A stretch of 43,071 nt of DNA, from NCBI GenBank assembly GCA_034409055.1, contig DAOUMU010000430.1:1-43071 (forward strand), in the 5' to 3' direction. The stretch is from DAOUMU01 sp034409055 (GTDB lineage Bacteria; Chloroflexota; Anaerolineae; 4572-78; J111). This document shows positions 33,777 to 42,886 of the stretch, piece after piece; positions within the stretch are counted from its first letter, which is position 1; every line of letters begins with the position of its first letter. Under the pieces are notes generated by a model, which saw only the letters and a list, made by a program, of their open reading frames with translations, had not been told where the DNA came from and ran no database searches. A program made the translations under genes and the position numbers.

Positions 33777-34721
33777 TCAAGGAGCCTGGCTAATCCGGCC
33801 CAACGCCAGACGGGCCAGCACGACCACTTCATTATCACCACTCTCTATGCCTAACTGACCGGCTAACTCATAGGCTTGTAAGGCCTCGAATTTTTTATCC
33901 TGCAACTCAAGAGACTGGCCCAAAATCAACCAAGCCCTGGCTAAATTTTCATCAATGGCCAAGGCAACCTTGGCATCACGCTCTGCTTTGTCCGGGTGGC
34001 TTAGCCTCAACTCCAATTGCCCTCGACCCAGATAAAAAGCCACGGGGTCATTCAAACTGGCCTGAACCTGGGCAAAACTTTGGTCTGCTTCCTCCGCTTC
34101 GCCCAATATTTCATGCAAAACACCTTTGAAGAGCATCAGGCTGGGATCATCCGGCACTTTGGCCAGTCCGGTCTCAATAGCCATCAGGGCCAGCCGGTAA
34201 TCACCGGCATTAAGCGCCTCATAGGCTTTATTTTCTGCGTCAACCCGGGCGATCACTTCAGGCGAAGGGGCCCAAATGGTGTTGAAAGCCAGCACCAGTC
34301 CACCCACGATCAATAAGATAATCACGCCTGCTGTCACGATCTGTCGTAATAAACGTTGCTGCTGCTCCGCCACTATTTCGTGCATATACCACCACCACTG
34401 TTCACGCGACGGGGCAGGGCTAGGACAATACTCGCTCAAGATGGCCGGGCCACCCAGGGCCTTCAGGTGTGATTTCACCACCTTCTTAAAACGAGCCTGA
34501 ATAGTTTCAAAACGCCCCCGCTCAGACAGCAGGTTCAAGCCATCTGCCTCAAATTTGTTAAAAAGGGCATAGACCTGATCCAGATCACGCAATAAAATCA
34601 AAGCCTGGGTTGAGTTCATCGACTTGACTGTGAGCAGACGTTCCTCCAGGCTATTTAAGAGCGACCGCAAGTCATCAACTGGACTTAATTTTTTTTCTTG
34701 TAAATAATCTAACTTGGGCAT
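33777..34721 (-). CDS. Membrane protein with C-terminal TPR repeats
   Basis: A 314-residue protein: helical cytosolic part at residues 1-125, one TM at about 128-150 (VTAGVIILLIVGGLVLAFNTI), and about four TPR units at about 160-310 (AYEALNAGDYRLALMAIETG, YLGRGQLELRLSHPDKAERD, AWLILGQSLELQDKKFEALQ). Probably a scaffold at the membrane; partner unknown. It is cotranscribed with clpS, so proteolysis-related quality control is one possibility, not shown by sequence. The 195 nt upstream to the tRNA holds no recognised site. Confidence 0.8.
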   Translation of the reverse strand: MPKLDYLQEKKLSPVDDLRSLLNSLEERLLTVKSMNSTQALILLRDLDQVYALFNKFEADGLNLLSERGRFETIQARFKKVVKSHLKALGGPAILSEYCPSPAPSREQWWWYMHEIVAEQQQRLLRQIVTAGVIILLIVGGLVLAFNTIWAPSPEVIARVDAENKAYEALNAGDYRLALMAIETGLAKVPDDPSLMLFKGVLHEILGEAEEADQSFAQVQASLNDPVAFYLGRGQLELRLSHPDKAERDAKVALAIDENLARAWLILGQSLELQDKKFEALQAYELAGQLGIESGDNEVVVLARLALGRISQAP

Positions 34722-34916
34722 TTACAAAACGCCAGTTGGCTCCTGATTTTGACGGGTCTTGATAAATATTTGGTGGCAGCTTGTAGGAATTGACAGTTGT
34801 GACAGACGTTCAAAACTTTGTGGTGTAACTTAACCTAAAATATTATCTGAATATCGATAATGATGCGCTACCTACGTGAGGATTTGACAGTGGGAATTAT
34901 AGACAAGTATTACTAA

Positions 34917-35004
34917 TGGGCCGGGTGGGATTTGAACCCACACGAGGTTTAAAAGCCTCGGGGGATTTTAAGTCCCCTGCGTCTGCCGATTCCGCCACCG
35001 GCCC
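34917..35004 (-). tRNA. tRNA-Leu (anticodon TAA)
   Basis: On the minus strand: acceptor GGGCCGG/CCGGCCC with discriminator A, D arm GGCGGAATCGGCAGACGC, anticodon stem GGGGA/TCCCC around loop CTTAAAA (anticodon TAA), long variable arm CGAGGC-TTTTAAA-CCTCG typical of class II tRNA, and T arm GTGGG-TTCAAAT-CCCAC. CCA is not encoded. It decodes UUA and UUG. Confidence 0.97.
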
Positions 35005-35065
35005 GCATTTAATCAAGTAACAACTATACAACAATTATGTCAGATAGTCAAAGTTTTGAACCTGT

Positions 35066-35108
35066 GCGAGTGTATTTCAATTTGGGGGCAAATATATTTT
35101 GGAATCGA
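35066..35108. repeat. Interspersed repeat B, copy 2
   Basis: A 43-bp match to 9876-9918 with three differences, lying about 60 nt upstream of the tRNA-Leu 5' end. Confidence 0.8.
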
Positions 35109-35179
35109 GGCTTCAGCCGGACAAAGTAGCTTTAATTGGACAAAAAGATGTTTCGCCTCAAAAACTAATCCAAACCCGG

Positions 35180-35212
35180 CTCCGTAGTTTTTACGGAGTC
35201 AATCAATTTTTT
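35180..35212 (+). terminator. Hairpin with distal T-run, possible terminator
   Basis: CTCCGTA (35180-35186), loop GTTTT, TACGGAG (35192-35198), then eight nt and TTTTTT (35207-35212). The gap before the T-run weakens the call. No gene clearly ends just before it. The rest of 35005-35350 shows only repeat B. Confidence 0.3.
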
Positions 35213-35350
35213 CCGTTGTTCTCCACATGTTCTACCGCTCAAAAATCCGCAGATTCTACGCTTCACAGCCATTCTCCTTAGACATATACTGAAACGCAGA
35301 AGACTATTCCCCAGTTAAAACTTGTCAAAAAATGAACGAGGTGATGACTG

Positions 35351-35806
35351 ATGAAGCAAATGAAAAGCGCCCCCCAACCAATCAAAGCAAATAGGTCAAC
35401 GGACATCTGGCGTATCCTCGTTATGGATGACAACCCCAGTCTGCGTTACATCTATATCCAAGCCCTACATGAGGCAGGCTATGAAGCCTATCCAGCAGCG
35501 ACAATTCAGGAGGCTCGTGACCTGCTGGCTACATATGATTTTGACATTTTGATATCGGATACTCACTTGGTTGACCGTGATCACGGAGTCCGTCTGTTGC
35601 GTGAGCAGCTCAGAACATTCGCCAAAAGCGACACCAAAATCATTATGATGTCATGTCATACCGAGTATCAACCTATTTGCGAAGGCATGGGAGCAGACAT
35701 CTTCATCGAAAAGCCAATTGCTGCTGATCGTCTGGTAGCTTTGGTGAACCGCCTGATGAAGCAGCGTCTCCACAGTAATGACAATGTTACCCTGAGTTCT
35801 TCTTAA
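35351..35806 (+). CDS. Single-domain response regulator
   Basis: A 151-residue receiver domain protein without an output domain. Acidic pair in VMDDN, phospho-acceptor Asp in LISDTHL near residue 74, Ser in MMSCHT, and Lys in FIEKPIA. About 20 disordered residues precede the domain. ATG 35351 follows GAGGTG. Its stop lies inside the end of the convergent gene (20-nt overlap). Such proteins act as phosphate shuttles; the phosphorelay kinases at 37-42 kb are plausible partners. Confidence 0.9.
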   Translation: MKQMKSAPQPIKANRSTDIWRILVMDDNPSLRYIYIQALHEAGYEAYPAATIQEARDLLATYDFDILISDTHLVDRDHGVRLLREQLRTFAKSDTKIIMMSCHTEYQPICEGMGADIFIEKPIAADRLVALVNRLMKQRLHSNDNVTLSSS

Positions 35807-36803
35807 AAATGATAAAATCCCACACCCATTGCCCCGGATCAGTCGAGTAAGTCAACGGTACAACCGGCGAAAGCTGGTTACCACTCGGATCAGCCAGATA
35901 AATATTCCAAATGCCATCAGAAAATCCGTCTGGCTCAAACTTCAGGTTCCCTTGTTTAATATAATCACAATCCAGGCAGTTGGCCACGCTCCAATTCCAG
36001 TCGCTGAGGCCACTTTCAACATGCTTACCAGAAGGAATATGATCACCTACAATTTTCAAGCCACCAATGGGAATATTACCTTCGCTAACCGCTGCCACAT
36101 AAATAGTTATGGCATGGTAGGTCGTTTTTTGAAACTCCCGATTCCCCTGTTCGGCAACAGCAAACGGAAAAGAAGGCAGGGGCGTAGGCGTGGGAGGGGC
36201 TGGGGTAGGAGAGGGGAGCGGCCGGGGGGTATTCGTAGGGGCAGGTGTTTCTGTAGGCACAGGCGTATCGGTCGCAGTAGGTGTGGCACTGGGAGTTAAG
36301 GTAGGGACAGGGGTAGCCACTTCCGTAGGCGACTGGTTGGCGGGCGGTAAATTGACCCCCTCAACAACAGCCGCTTCTGCTATCGATAAGGCAGGCACAC
36401 TGGGATCAGAAGTAGGGGTAAAGGTGGGACGTAGGGTAGGCGTTGGTGGACCTGCCACGTCAATAGAAGCCATAGCCACATGCTCCGGCCTGGTCTGGAC
36501 GTAGGCCGCAAACACAATCGTTCCCAGCAAAAATACCAACCCGATAAAGGCGATGGTCGCAATGAGATCAAACGTAGCCTGAGACATACGCCAGAAGTGC
36601 CAGGATGAAGCTTTCTTTTTCTTTCGCTTCACCGTCCGCGTCGGACGAGTCGTACTGGCCTGCATCATCCGTCGAATTTCACTCTCAAGTTCATTAATTT
36701 CAACAATGACCGGATAGGGGGTGTTGGGGCCGTAGTAGGATTGGTATTTTCTTAACTCTTCAAGACGATATATTTTTGCCTGGAGTAATTCATCTACTGA
36801 CAT
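35787..36803 (-). CDS. Single-pass membrane protein with long Pro/Thr linker
   Basis: A 338-residue protein. The N-terminal 45 residues (LLQAKIYRLEELRKYQSYYG, then PNTPYPVIVEINELESEI) are helical and resemble helical modules found at the N-termini of some Chloroflexota signalling proteins; low certainty. A basic stretch (KRKKKK) precedes a TM at about 78-100. The outer part has a Pro/Thr-rich linker (about 115-220) with PTPTP-type repeats, then a soluble beta-rich domain (about 225-338, IPIGGLKIVGDHIPSGKHVE). ATG 36803 is preferred over 36881, which would add an unsupported extension. Function unknown. Confidence 0.75.
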   Translation of the reverse strand: MSVDELLQAKIYRLEELRKYQSYYGPNTPYPVIVEINELESEIRRMMQASTTRPTRTVKRKKKKASSWHFWRMSQATFDLIATIAFIGLVFLLGTIVFAAYVQTRPEHVAMASIDVAGPPTPTLRPTFTPTSDPSVPALSIAEAAVVEGVNLPPANQSPTEVATPVPTLTPSATPTATDTPVPTETPAPTNTPRPLPSPTPAPPTPTPLPSFPFAVAEQGNREFQKTTYHAITIYVAAVSEGNIPIGGLKIVGDHIPSGKHVESGLSDWNWSVANCLDCDYIKQGNLKFEPDGFSDGIWNIYLADPSGNQLSPVVPLTYSTDPGQWVWDFIIFKKNSG

Positions 36804-37023
36804 AGCACTCGCCAACGTTACTGCAAAATAGTTAACATAATACCCTAATATTATGTTAGCACAAAATTGAGAAATGCACAATATTGTCGGGACACAATAT
36901 TCTTATAATTTTAGAAATCTCCCATATATAGGTGAATTTTAATTAGGTACACTATATGTAGTATGAGGCCATTTCTTATCCTTTTTATTCCCCATAAACG
37001 AAAATAACTGTTATTAGCAAGTT

Positions 37024-37062
37024 TATCCCACATTATCCCCCACATATCCCCCATTTATCCCA
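37024..37062 (-). promoter_or_regulatory. G-rich 10/11-bp direct repeats (second site)
   Basis: Read on the minus strand, TGGG or TGGGGG followed by ATA recurs four times (plus-strand TATCCC starts at 37024, 37034, 37045, 37056; steps 10, 11, 11). The unit resembles the GTGGGGG repeats at the BTAD regulator promoter. It lies between the divergent genes at 36803 and 37226. Confidence 0.45.
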
Positions 37063-37078
37063 CATCACAGTCCATCAC

Positions 37079-37155
37079 GAAGGTTAAAAAATTAATTGGA
37101 GTAGGCCGGGCATCCTCCCCGGTCATCTATTCCCTATTATTTTCTTAAGTTCCAT
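37079..37155. repeat. Interspersed repeat A, copy 2
   Basis: A 77-bp copy of the repeat at 9718-9798, same orientation, with a shortened hairpin core. The stretch 36804-37020 shows nothing else I can identify. Confidence 0.8.
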
Positions 37156-37189
37156 TATGGACTGGATCAGAGCTAGTCGTAAAATCCTG

Positions 37190-37218
37190 TTGCACCTCTT
37201 ATCAGCCCGTGATATACT
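37190..37218 (+). promoter_or_regulatory. Promoter giving a nearly leaderless kinase mRNA
   Basis: TTGCAC (37190-37195), 17-nt spacer, TATACT (37213-37218). The ATG at 37226 lies eight nt after the -10, where transcription should start; no ribosome site is present. The phosphorelay operon is therefore probably translated from a leaderless message. Confidence 0.7.
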
Positions 37219-37225
37219 TTAAGTT

Positions 37226-39988
37226 ATGAAATCTCAAGGGTATGCTACCAAATCTACCCAAATCACCCTCATTGATGGGACACAACAACTCCTACGCCCG
37301 TTGCATAAAGCTTTGAAAGCACAGGGCTATCAAACTCGTCTTTTTTACGACACCAATGAAGCCCTGATGTACCTTTCAAAAACCGATATTCTGTTGATAG
37401 ACACCGTCGTAGCCAGCCAGCCAAAATCCAGCAAGTTGATCAAAGCGCCCACCATACTGGTCCTCACCGGGAATGGTACGGATAAACTTCCCCCCTGGCT
37501 GGAAGCACGGCACGTTCATCTACTCCCCTTCCCCAAAAATCCACGTGATCTGATTGATCACTTAACAGAATATATGGCTCCACCAGCGCCCGATTTCGGC
37601 ATCGACTCGATCAATCCCGAACACCTGGCCCTTCTATTCGGCATTACGCAATCCCTAAGCGGACATCTGGACATTCGTGAGTTATTTGAACGAATTCTGG
37701 CTCTGGCCCCCCATCTAGATGCCCATTTTGCCGCTCTACTGGTCAAAGAAGGCGACGAAACGATTTACTACCGTTCCACCCAGCCAGGACGTGAAGAATT
37801 AACCGGTCCAGCCGGTCGTCGCTTTGCCAAGCGATTGCTCAAAGATGGTCTGGAAGGATGGGTACTGCGCCATAACCAGGCCGTCGCCCTGCCCAATACA
37901 ATGAATGATTCGCGCTGGTTTCGAGCTTCGTATCTACCAGAGCAGGAGCACTGCATAGTGGCCTTGCCTATTACGCTGGAACGCGTGGAGGCCAAAGGCG
38001 TTTACTTGATTGAACACAAACAGCCAGGCTATTTCACCCAAAGTGATATACCATTATTGGAAGCTGTTGTTACCCAAATTGGAATGGCTATTGAAAATGC
38101 TATCCTCTTCAAAAACCAGTCCGAACGCTCCGTACAGTTATCATTGATTAATGAAGTCAGCCAGGCCGCTACTTCTATTCTCAATCTGGATGTGATGTTG
38201 ACCACCGTCGTCCAAGCCATCCGGCGCAGTTTTGCTGTTTACAGTGTCTCCATCCATCTATATAATCCAACCACGCAGTTGGTAGAGTTACGAGCCAGGG
38301 CCCCCTTAGACCATCATGATCTCTTGCCCCAAGAAAAGCTCGTTACCCACCAGTTGCGGCAGGGACTGATTGGTTGGTCAGTAGCCACCAACAAAACCAT
38401 TCTAACCAATGATGTTACCCAGGATCCACGCTACATTTTTAACAGCAACAGTAAAGAGGTACGATCCGAGCTATGTGTGCCGATCACTTTGAGTGTCAAA
38501 ACTATTGGCGTGCTGAATTTACAAAGTACTCACCTGGAAGCGTTCGACAAATATCATGTCTCGGCTATGGAAACACTGGCCGATCAATTGGCTATTGCTA
38601 TAGAAAATGCTCGACTTTACGATAAAATTAACCAACACGTTAAAGAGTTAAAATCTCTCAATGTGATTGGTCAGGCGATTACCTCGACGCTTGATCTGCA
38701 AAAAACCTTAACTTTGATCACCGACCACACCACTCGTCTGATGGATGTTGCTGCAGCTTCGGTGGCCCTACGAGATAATCGAACGAACGAGGTTTGGTTT
38801 GCTGCTGCCTCCGGTGCAGGTTCTGACGCCGTTATTGGCTTGCGATTGCCACTGGGCCAAGGACTGGCTGGCTGGGTTGCCGATAAGGGCGAGCCAGTGA
38901 TTGTGCCCGAGGCTTATGCTGACGAACGTTTCTGTACTGAGATAGACCAGAATAGTGGCTTTACTACCGAGTCGATTTTGTGTGTACCCTTGCAAACTAA
39001 AGGCCAAACCATTGGCGCTATCGAAGTGATGAACAAAAAAAGTGGTGTCTTTAATAAAGAAGACCTGTCCTTACTACAAGCCCTGGCAGTATCAGCGGCC
39101 ACAGCTATTGAAAACGCCCAACTTTACGAAGAGAAAATTAGAACCATCGAGCGTCTTGCCGAAACCCAAAGCCAATTAGTACAGAGCGCCAAACTGGCTG
39201 CGGTCGGTGAACTGGCGGCTGGTGTAGCCCACGAAATCAACAACCCACTCACAACAATTATGGGCTTCACCAGCCTGCTTCTGGATACCTCTGTTCCCTC
39301 AACAGAGGAGGAACGCCAAGAAGATTTACAGATGGTCTATGAAGAAGCCCGGCGGGCGAGAGACATCGTACGAAGCTTGCTCGATTTTGCCCGAGGCGAC
39401 ACACCCAAGCGCCAACCCACTGATCTGAATCAACTAATAGAAGATGCCATCTTTTTGGTTTACACCAAAAGTGTCAGTCAGAAAATAGAGTTAGAAAAAT
39501 CTTTAACCCCTCTCCCGGAAATGTCGTTAGATGTTAACCAGATAAAACAGGTTATTGTAAATTTGCTAAACAATGCTGTGCAAGCTATGTGGAACAATGG
39601 GGAACGTCCAGCAGTACTCACCATAACCACTAAACTGGTTTCTCAACCTTTGTCTCCTGCATACGCTGGCGGTATCAATAGCCAAGCAACCCGTGGAGCG
39701 AATGTAAAAAAGACCATCAGCAGAGCCAGTAAAGAGAATTCAAATAATGAGTCGGTAGTCATCTGCAAAATCAGTGACACAGGTCATGGGATTAAGCCAG
39801 AACATCTGGATAAAATTTTTGATCCCTTTTTCACAACGAAAGAAGTAGGACAGGGAACAGGATTGGGTCTATCCATCAGTTATGGTATTATTGAAAAGCA
39901 TGGGGGTAATATTAGTGTGGAAAGCAACCTTGGTAAAGGTACAACCTTCACCTTCACCTTACCCATATCTATACCCAGCAGCAAGTAA
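37226..39988 (+). CDS. Triple-GAF sensor histidine kinase with degenerate receiver
   Basis: A 920-residue cytoplasmic kinase. Residues about 10-115 look like a worn receiver (LLIDT near 50, but the Lys motif reads PFPKNP). Three GAF domains at about 145-300, 310-465 and 480-635 probably bind small ligands. HisKA has His669 in GVAHEINNP; the ATPase domain has NLLNNAVQAM, DTGHGI and GTGLGLSISYGI. Between the N and G1 boxes is an unusual insertion of about 40 residues rich in Ser/Asn/Lys. No TM is seen, so it senses internal signals. It heads a three-gene set with the kinase at 40027 and the regulator at 42018. Confidence 0.92.
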   Translation: MKSQGYATKSTQITLIDGTQQLLRPLHKALKAQGYQTRLFYDTNEALMYLSKTDILLIDTVVASQPKSSKLIKAPTILVLTGNGTDKLPPWLEARHVHLLPFPKNPRDLIDHLTEYMAPPAPDFGIDSINPEHLALLFGITQSLSGHLDIRELFERILALAPHLDAHFAALLVKEGDETIYYRSTQPGREELTGPAGRRFAKRLLKDGLEGWVLRHNQAVALPNTMNDSRWFRASYLPEQEHCIVALPITLERVEAKGVYLIEHKQPGYFTQSDIPLLEAVVTQIGMAIENAILFKNQSERSVQLSLINEVSQAATSILNLDVMLTTVVQAIRRSFAVYSVSIHLYNPTTQLVELRARAPLDHHDLLPQEKLVTHQLRQGLIGWSVATNKTILTNDVTQDPRYIFNSNSKEVRSELCVPITLSVKTIGVLNLQSTHLEAFDKYHVSAMETLADQLAIAIENARLYDKINQHVKELKSLNVIGQAITSTLDLQKTLTLITDHTTRLMDVAAASVALRDNRTNEVWFAAASGAGSDAVIGLRLPLGQGLAGWVADKGEPVIVPEAYADERFCTEIDQNSGFTTESILCVPLQTKGQTIGAIEVMNKKSGVFNKEDLSLLQALAVSAATAIENAQLYEEKIRTIERLAETQSQLVQSAKLAAVGELAAGVAHEINNPLTTIMGFTSLLLDTSVPSTEEERQEDLQMVYEEARRARDIVRSLLDFARGDTPKRQPTDLNQLIEDAIFLVYTKSVSQKIELEKSLTPLPEMSLDVNQIKQVIVNLLNNAVQAMWNNGERPAVLTITTKLVSQPLSPAYAGGINSQATRGANVKKTISRASKENSNNESVVICKISDTGHGIKPEHLDKIFDPFFTTKEVGQGTGLGLSISYGIIEKHGGNISVESNLGKGTTFTFTLPISIPSSK

Positions 39989-40026
39989 TAGCTTTTACAC
40001 CTCAAAGATTACAAGGATACTTCATT

Positions 40027-42021
40027 GTGGCCAAAGAAAGAATTTTAGTCGTCGATGATGAAAAAGGAGTGGTTCGCTCCTGTGTTCGCATCTTGGAACG
40101 GCAAGGCTATATCGCCTCAGGCCGAACAGATAGCCAGTTGGTCCCGAAGCTACTTAAGCAAGAAACCTTTGACTTGCTTTTAACCGACATCAAAATGCCC
40201 CGAATAGACGGTTTGGAGTTGCTCCGAATTGCCAAACAGATCGATCCTCATTTAACGGTCGTTTTAATTACCGGCTACGGCACGATGGAAGATGCGATTA
40301 AAGCCATCCGCCTGGGTGCTGATGGCTTTATAATGAAGCCTTTCGAACCGGAAGATTTGATCGTTACGGTCAGAGATAATCTTGCCCATCGCTCTCTGAT
40401 TCGGGATAGTTTACGCTTACAAACATTGCTTCCTTTTCTGGAAATCAATAAAACTTTGCAGGTGTCGGGTGATGAAACCTCACTGGTACGTCGCGTTCTG
40501 GAAATCGCTCAACGAGAAACTGGTCTCGCCCGTATTGCCTGGCTAAGCACTCAACATGCCTGTACATCTCCTTTTGAAAAAGCCGGCAAGTATAAGTTAA
40601 TAGAGAAAGCGGTTGTTCCCCAAAACTCGAAGTCAGGAGAAAAACACCCGCCACCCTCTTGCTTACCGGAACAGGCTCTAACTACTGCATTATCTCAGGC
40701 TCGTCCTATTTGGGTTCTGGCCGATGGTGCTTTGATCGAAAATATTGCCGGGCAACCAAACATTACTGGTGCCTTACTACCCCTAATAATCAAAGGAGAG
40801 GTAGTAGGTATTCTGACGGCTGAAACTGGAGACACGGAGCGTAGCGGGCCGTTTAACCCTATTAGCCTGGATTTACTATCGGTATTAGCCGGACAACTGG
40901 CTATCATTATTGAAAATGTACAATTATTTCAACAAACGGAAACCCTACGAGCCTTTAACGAAGACATTATTCAAAACATGACTAATGGTCTGATCGCCAC
41001 TGATCAAGATAAATATATCACAGTTTTCAATTCGGCCGCCGCCAATATGCTAGGATACTCAACAGATAAGGCCCTTAACCAACCACTGCAAAGAGTAATG
41101 AACGGTGCTGAAGAATTAATAAATATTTTCGACAAAACACTGGCTACCGGTCAGCCCTGTCCTCGTCAAGAGATAACTGTGCAGCATTATGACGGTCACC
41201 ACCTACCCATTTCAGTCAGCACCGCGCCACTGGTCGCAAGTGATGGCAACTATGGGGCAGTTGGTGTAGTCGGTGTGTTGGAAGATCTGAGTGAGATAAA
41301 AACCCTGGAAGAAGAACGGCGAAGATTAGATAGGCTAGCCGCCTTAGGCGAAATGTCAGCGGTCGTTGCGCATGAAATACGTAATCCCATCGCTGGTATT
41401 GCCGCCGGTATAGAGTATCTGACCCGGAATATATCAAAAGACTCACCAGATTTTTCCGGCGTGACGATGATCCAAGGCGAAATCGAACGGGTTAACCGTA
41501 TTTTAGAAGATATTCTTTTTGTGGCCCGGCCTTTACAACTTAATCTATCAAGTGAGAATTTATCAGAAATTATAAAAAATGTTATCCAGCGCTGCCAACC
41601 CCAAATAAAAGAAAGCCAGGTGGCAGTATCCCTTAACCATGAAGAAAATTTACCCTTACTCAAGGTCGACCGCCAACGTCTCGAACAGGTTTTTACCAAT
41701 CTTATCATCAATGCCACCCAGGCTATGCATAACGGTGGCCAACTTATACTGCAAACCAATACTGTCCCTCCCAAAAATGGGCATAAAATCAATGAAGTCG
41801 TCGTAACAGTGACCGATACCGGCCCCGGCATTCCGACCAACACTCAGCGACGCATCTTTGAACCCTTTTTTACTACCAAAACCAAAGGGACAGGGTTGGG
41901 ATTACCTGTGGCTCGCAGAATTATTGAGGAGCACGGGGGCACCATCAACATTGAAAGCGAGGAAGGAAAGGGAGCACGTTTTATCATCACCTTACCCATA
42001 GACAGGAGAGTAATATCGTGA
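40027..42021 (+). CDS. Receiver-GAF-PAS hybrid histidine kinase
   Basis: A 664-residue hybrid. Receiver at residues about 3-120 (VVDDE; Asp in LLTDIKMP near 54; Lys in MKPFEP), GAF-like domain at about 130-310, PAS at about 315-425 (MTNGLIATDQDKYITVFNSA), HisKA with His449 in VVAHEIRNP, ATPase with NLIINATQAM, DTGPGIP and GTGLGLPVARRI. The N-terminal receiver likely takes phosphate from the upstream kinase and sets this kinase's activity. GTG 40027 is the start; AAGGAT lies upstream. Its last four nt overlap the next gene's start. Confidence 0.92.
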   Translation: MAKERILVVDDEKGVVRSCVRILERQGYIASGRTDSQLVPKLLKQETFDLLLTDIKMPRIDGLELLRIAKQIDPHLTVVLITGYGTMEDAIKAIRLGADGFIMKPFEPEDLIVTVRDNLAHRSLIRDSLRLQTLLPFLEINKTLQVSGDETSLVRRVLEIAQRETGLARIAWLSTQHACTSPFEKAGKYKLIEKAVVPQNSKSGEKHPPPSCLPEQALTTALSQARPIWVLADGALIENIAGQPNITGALLPLIIKGEVVGILTAETGDTERSGPFNPISLDLLSVLAGQLAIIIENVQLFQQTETLRAFNEDIIQNMTNGLIATDQDKYITVFNSAAANMLGYSTDKALNQPLQRVMNGAEELINIFDKTLATGQPCPRQEITVQHYDGHHLPISVSTAPLVASDGNYGAVGVVGVLEDLSEIKTLEEERRRLDRLAALGEMSAVVAHEIRNPIAGIAAGIEYLTRNISKDSPDFSGVTMIQGEIERVNRILEDILFVARPLQLNLSSENLSEIIKNVIQRCQPQIKESQVAVSLNHEENLPLLKVDRQRLEQVFTNLIINATQAMHNGGQLILQTNTVPPKNGHKINEVVVTVTDTGPGIPTNTQRRIFEPFFTTKTKGTGLGLPVARRIIEEHGGTINIESEEGKGARFIITLPIDRRVIS

Positions 42022-42728
42022 CACACCAAATTCTAGTCGTAGACGATGAAAAAACACTCCGTCACTTTCTGCGCTTGCATTTAGAAGAGCAAGGTTACCA
42101 GGTATCAGAAGCTGCTGATGGAAAAACGGCCTTGAAATTGATTGATAACAATAGCTTCGATGTGGCCCTGGTTGACTTACGTTTAACAGATATGAATGGC
42201 TTGGATGTTGTACGTCATTTGCGACGGGTAGCTCCCACGACCAGTGTCATTATCCTAACCGCCTATGCCACCCTGGACTCGGCAATTGAGGCCCTGCGCC
42301 AGGACGCCCATGATTATCTAACTAAACCCTTTGACACCACCGAACTATTGGCCAGTGTGGCCGACAGCATTGCCCGCCAATCGGTAGAACCTCCCGAGTC
42401 CGAACTAAACAAAGAAACCAGCCTGGAAGTAAAAGATCTTAAACTCAATCGAGCCAATCGGCAGGTAACTCGTAACGGTGAAATCATCGATCTAACTCCC
42501 ACTGAATTTGATATACTGGCCACCCTGATGGCCCAACCCGATGTTGCTTTGGATTCTATCACCTTGATCAAGCGAGTGCGGGGCTACAAGGCCACTGAAG
42601 CTGATGCCCGCGCCATTGCCAGGGTCCACGTTCATCGCCTGCGTCACAAAATAGAACCTGACCCGGCCAATCCACGATATGTTATGACCGTAGCTGGAGG
42701 ACGATATCTGGTAAGCAGCAAACGGTAA
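42018..42728 (+). CDS. Response regulator with winged-helix output domain
   Basis: A 236-residue regulator. Receiver at about 3-118 (VVDDE, phospho-acceptor Asp in ALVDLRLTDM, TAYAT, Lys in TKPFD), winged helix at about 140-232 (NRANRQVTRNGEIIDLTPTE, VHRLRHKIEPDPANPRYVMT, then VAGGRYLV). GTG 42018 overlaps the hybrid-kinase stop (GTGA), so translation is coupled. The output half is like OmpR/PhoB, although the receiver (RLTDMNGLDVVR, TAYATLDSAIEAL) looks closer to the NtrC type, so domain shuffling is possible. It is the terminal output of the phosphorelay. Confidence 0.93.
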   Translation: MTHQILVVDDEKTLRHFLRLHLEEQGYQVSEAADGKTALKLIDNNSFDVALVDLRLTDMNGLDVVRHLRRVAPTTSVIILTAYATLDSAIEALRQDAHDYLTKPFDTTELLASVADSIARQSVEPPESELNKETSLEVKDLKLNRANRQVTRNGEIIDLTPTEFDILATLMAQPDVALDSITLIKRVRGYKATEADARAIARVHVHRLRHKIEPDPANPRYVMTVAGGRYLVSSKR

Positions 42729-42774
42729 AATAGCCAGCGAAAAATTTAGAACGCTTCAATTAAACGTAAATATT

Positions 42775-42886
42775 AGGGCTCTTTGGAGTTTTCCGTACAA
42801 CATCCAAATTACCTCGAGATAACCCAGCATGTTGGTCAATTTCTGGGTTGTCCAGGGTAATTACATGGACATTTCCAAAGAGCCCT
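42775..42886. repeat. 112-bp nested inverted repeat after the phosphorelay
   Basis: Outer arms AGGGCTCTTTGGA (42775-42787) and TCCAAAGAGCCCT (42874-42886) are perfect. Inside, AATTACC (42807-42813) pairs with GGTAATT (42856-42862), and AACCCAG (42821-42827) with CTGGGTT (42843-42849). It may be a strong end structure of the operon or a small palindromic element; GGGCTCTTT-type ends recall ISL3-like elements, but no target duplication is found. From 42887 to 43039 nothing else is recognised. Confidence 0.75.

Noticed and set aside
34791..34822. Third Pho-box-like site (TGTCAC and TGTCAA on the minus strand)
   Set aside because: The two half-sites are nine nt apart instead of eleven and no -10 follows at the expected distance.
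35099..35281. Small plus-strand ORF of 60 codons
   Set aside because: It starts inside interspersed repeat B, has no ribosome site, and its composition is not protein-like.
42775..42886. ISL3-type MITE
   Set aside because: The GGGCTCTTT ends are suggestive, but the flanking eight bases on the two sides do not match, so no target duplication supports insertion.
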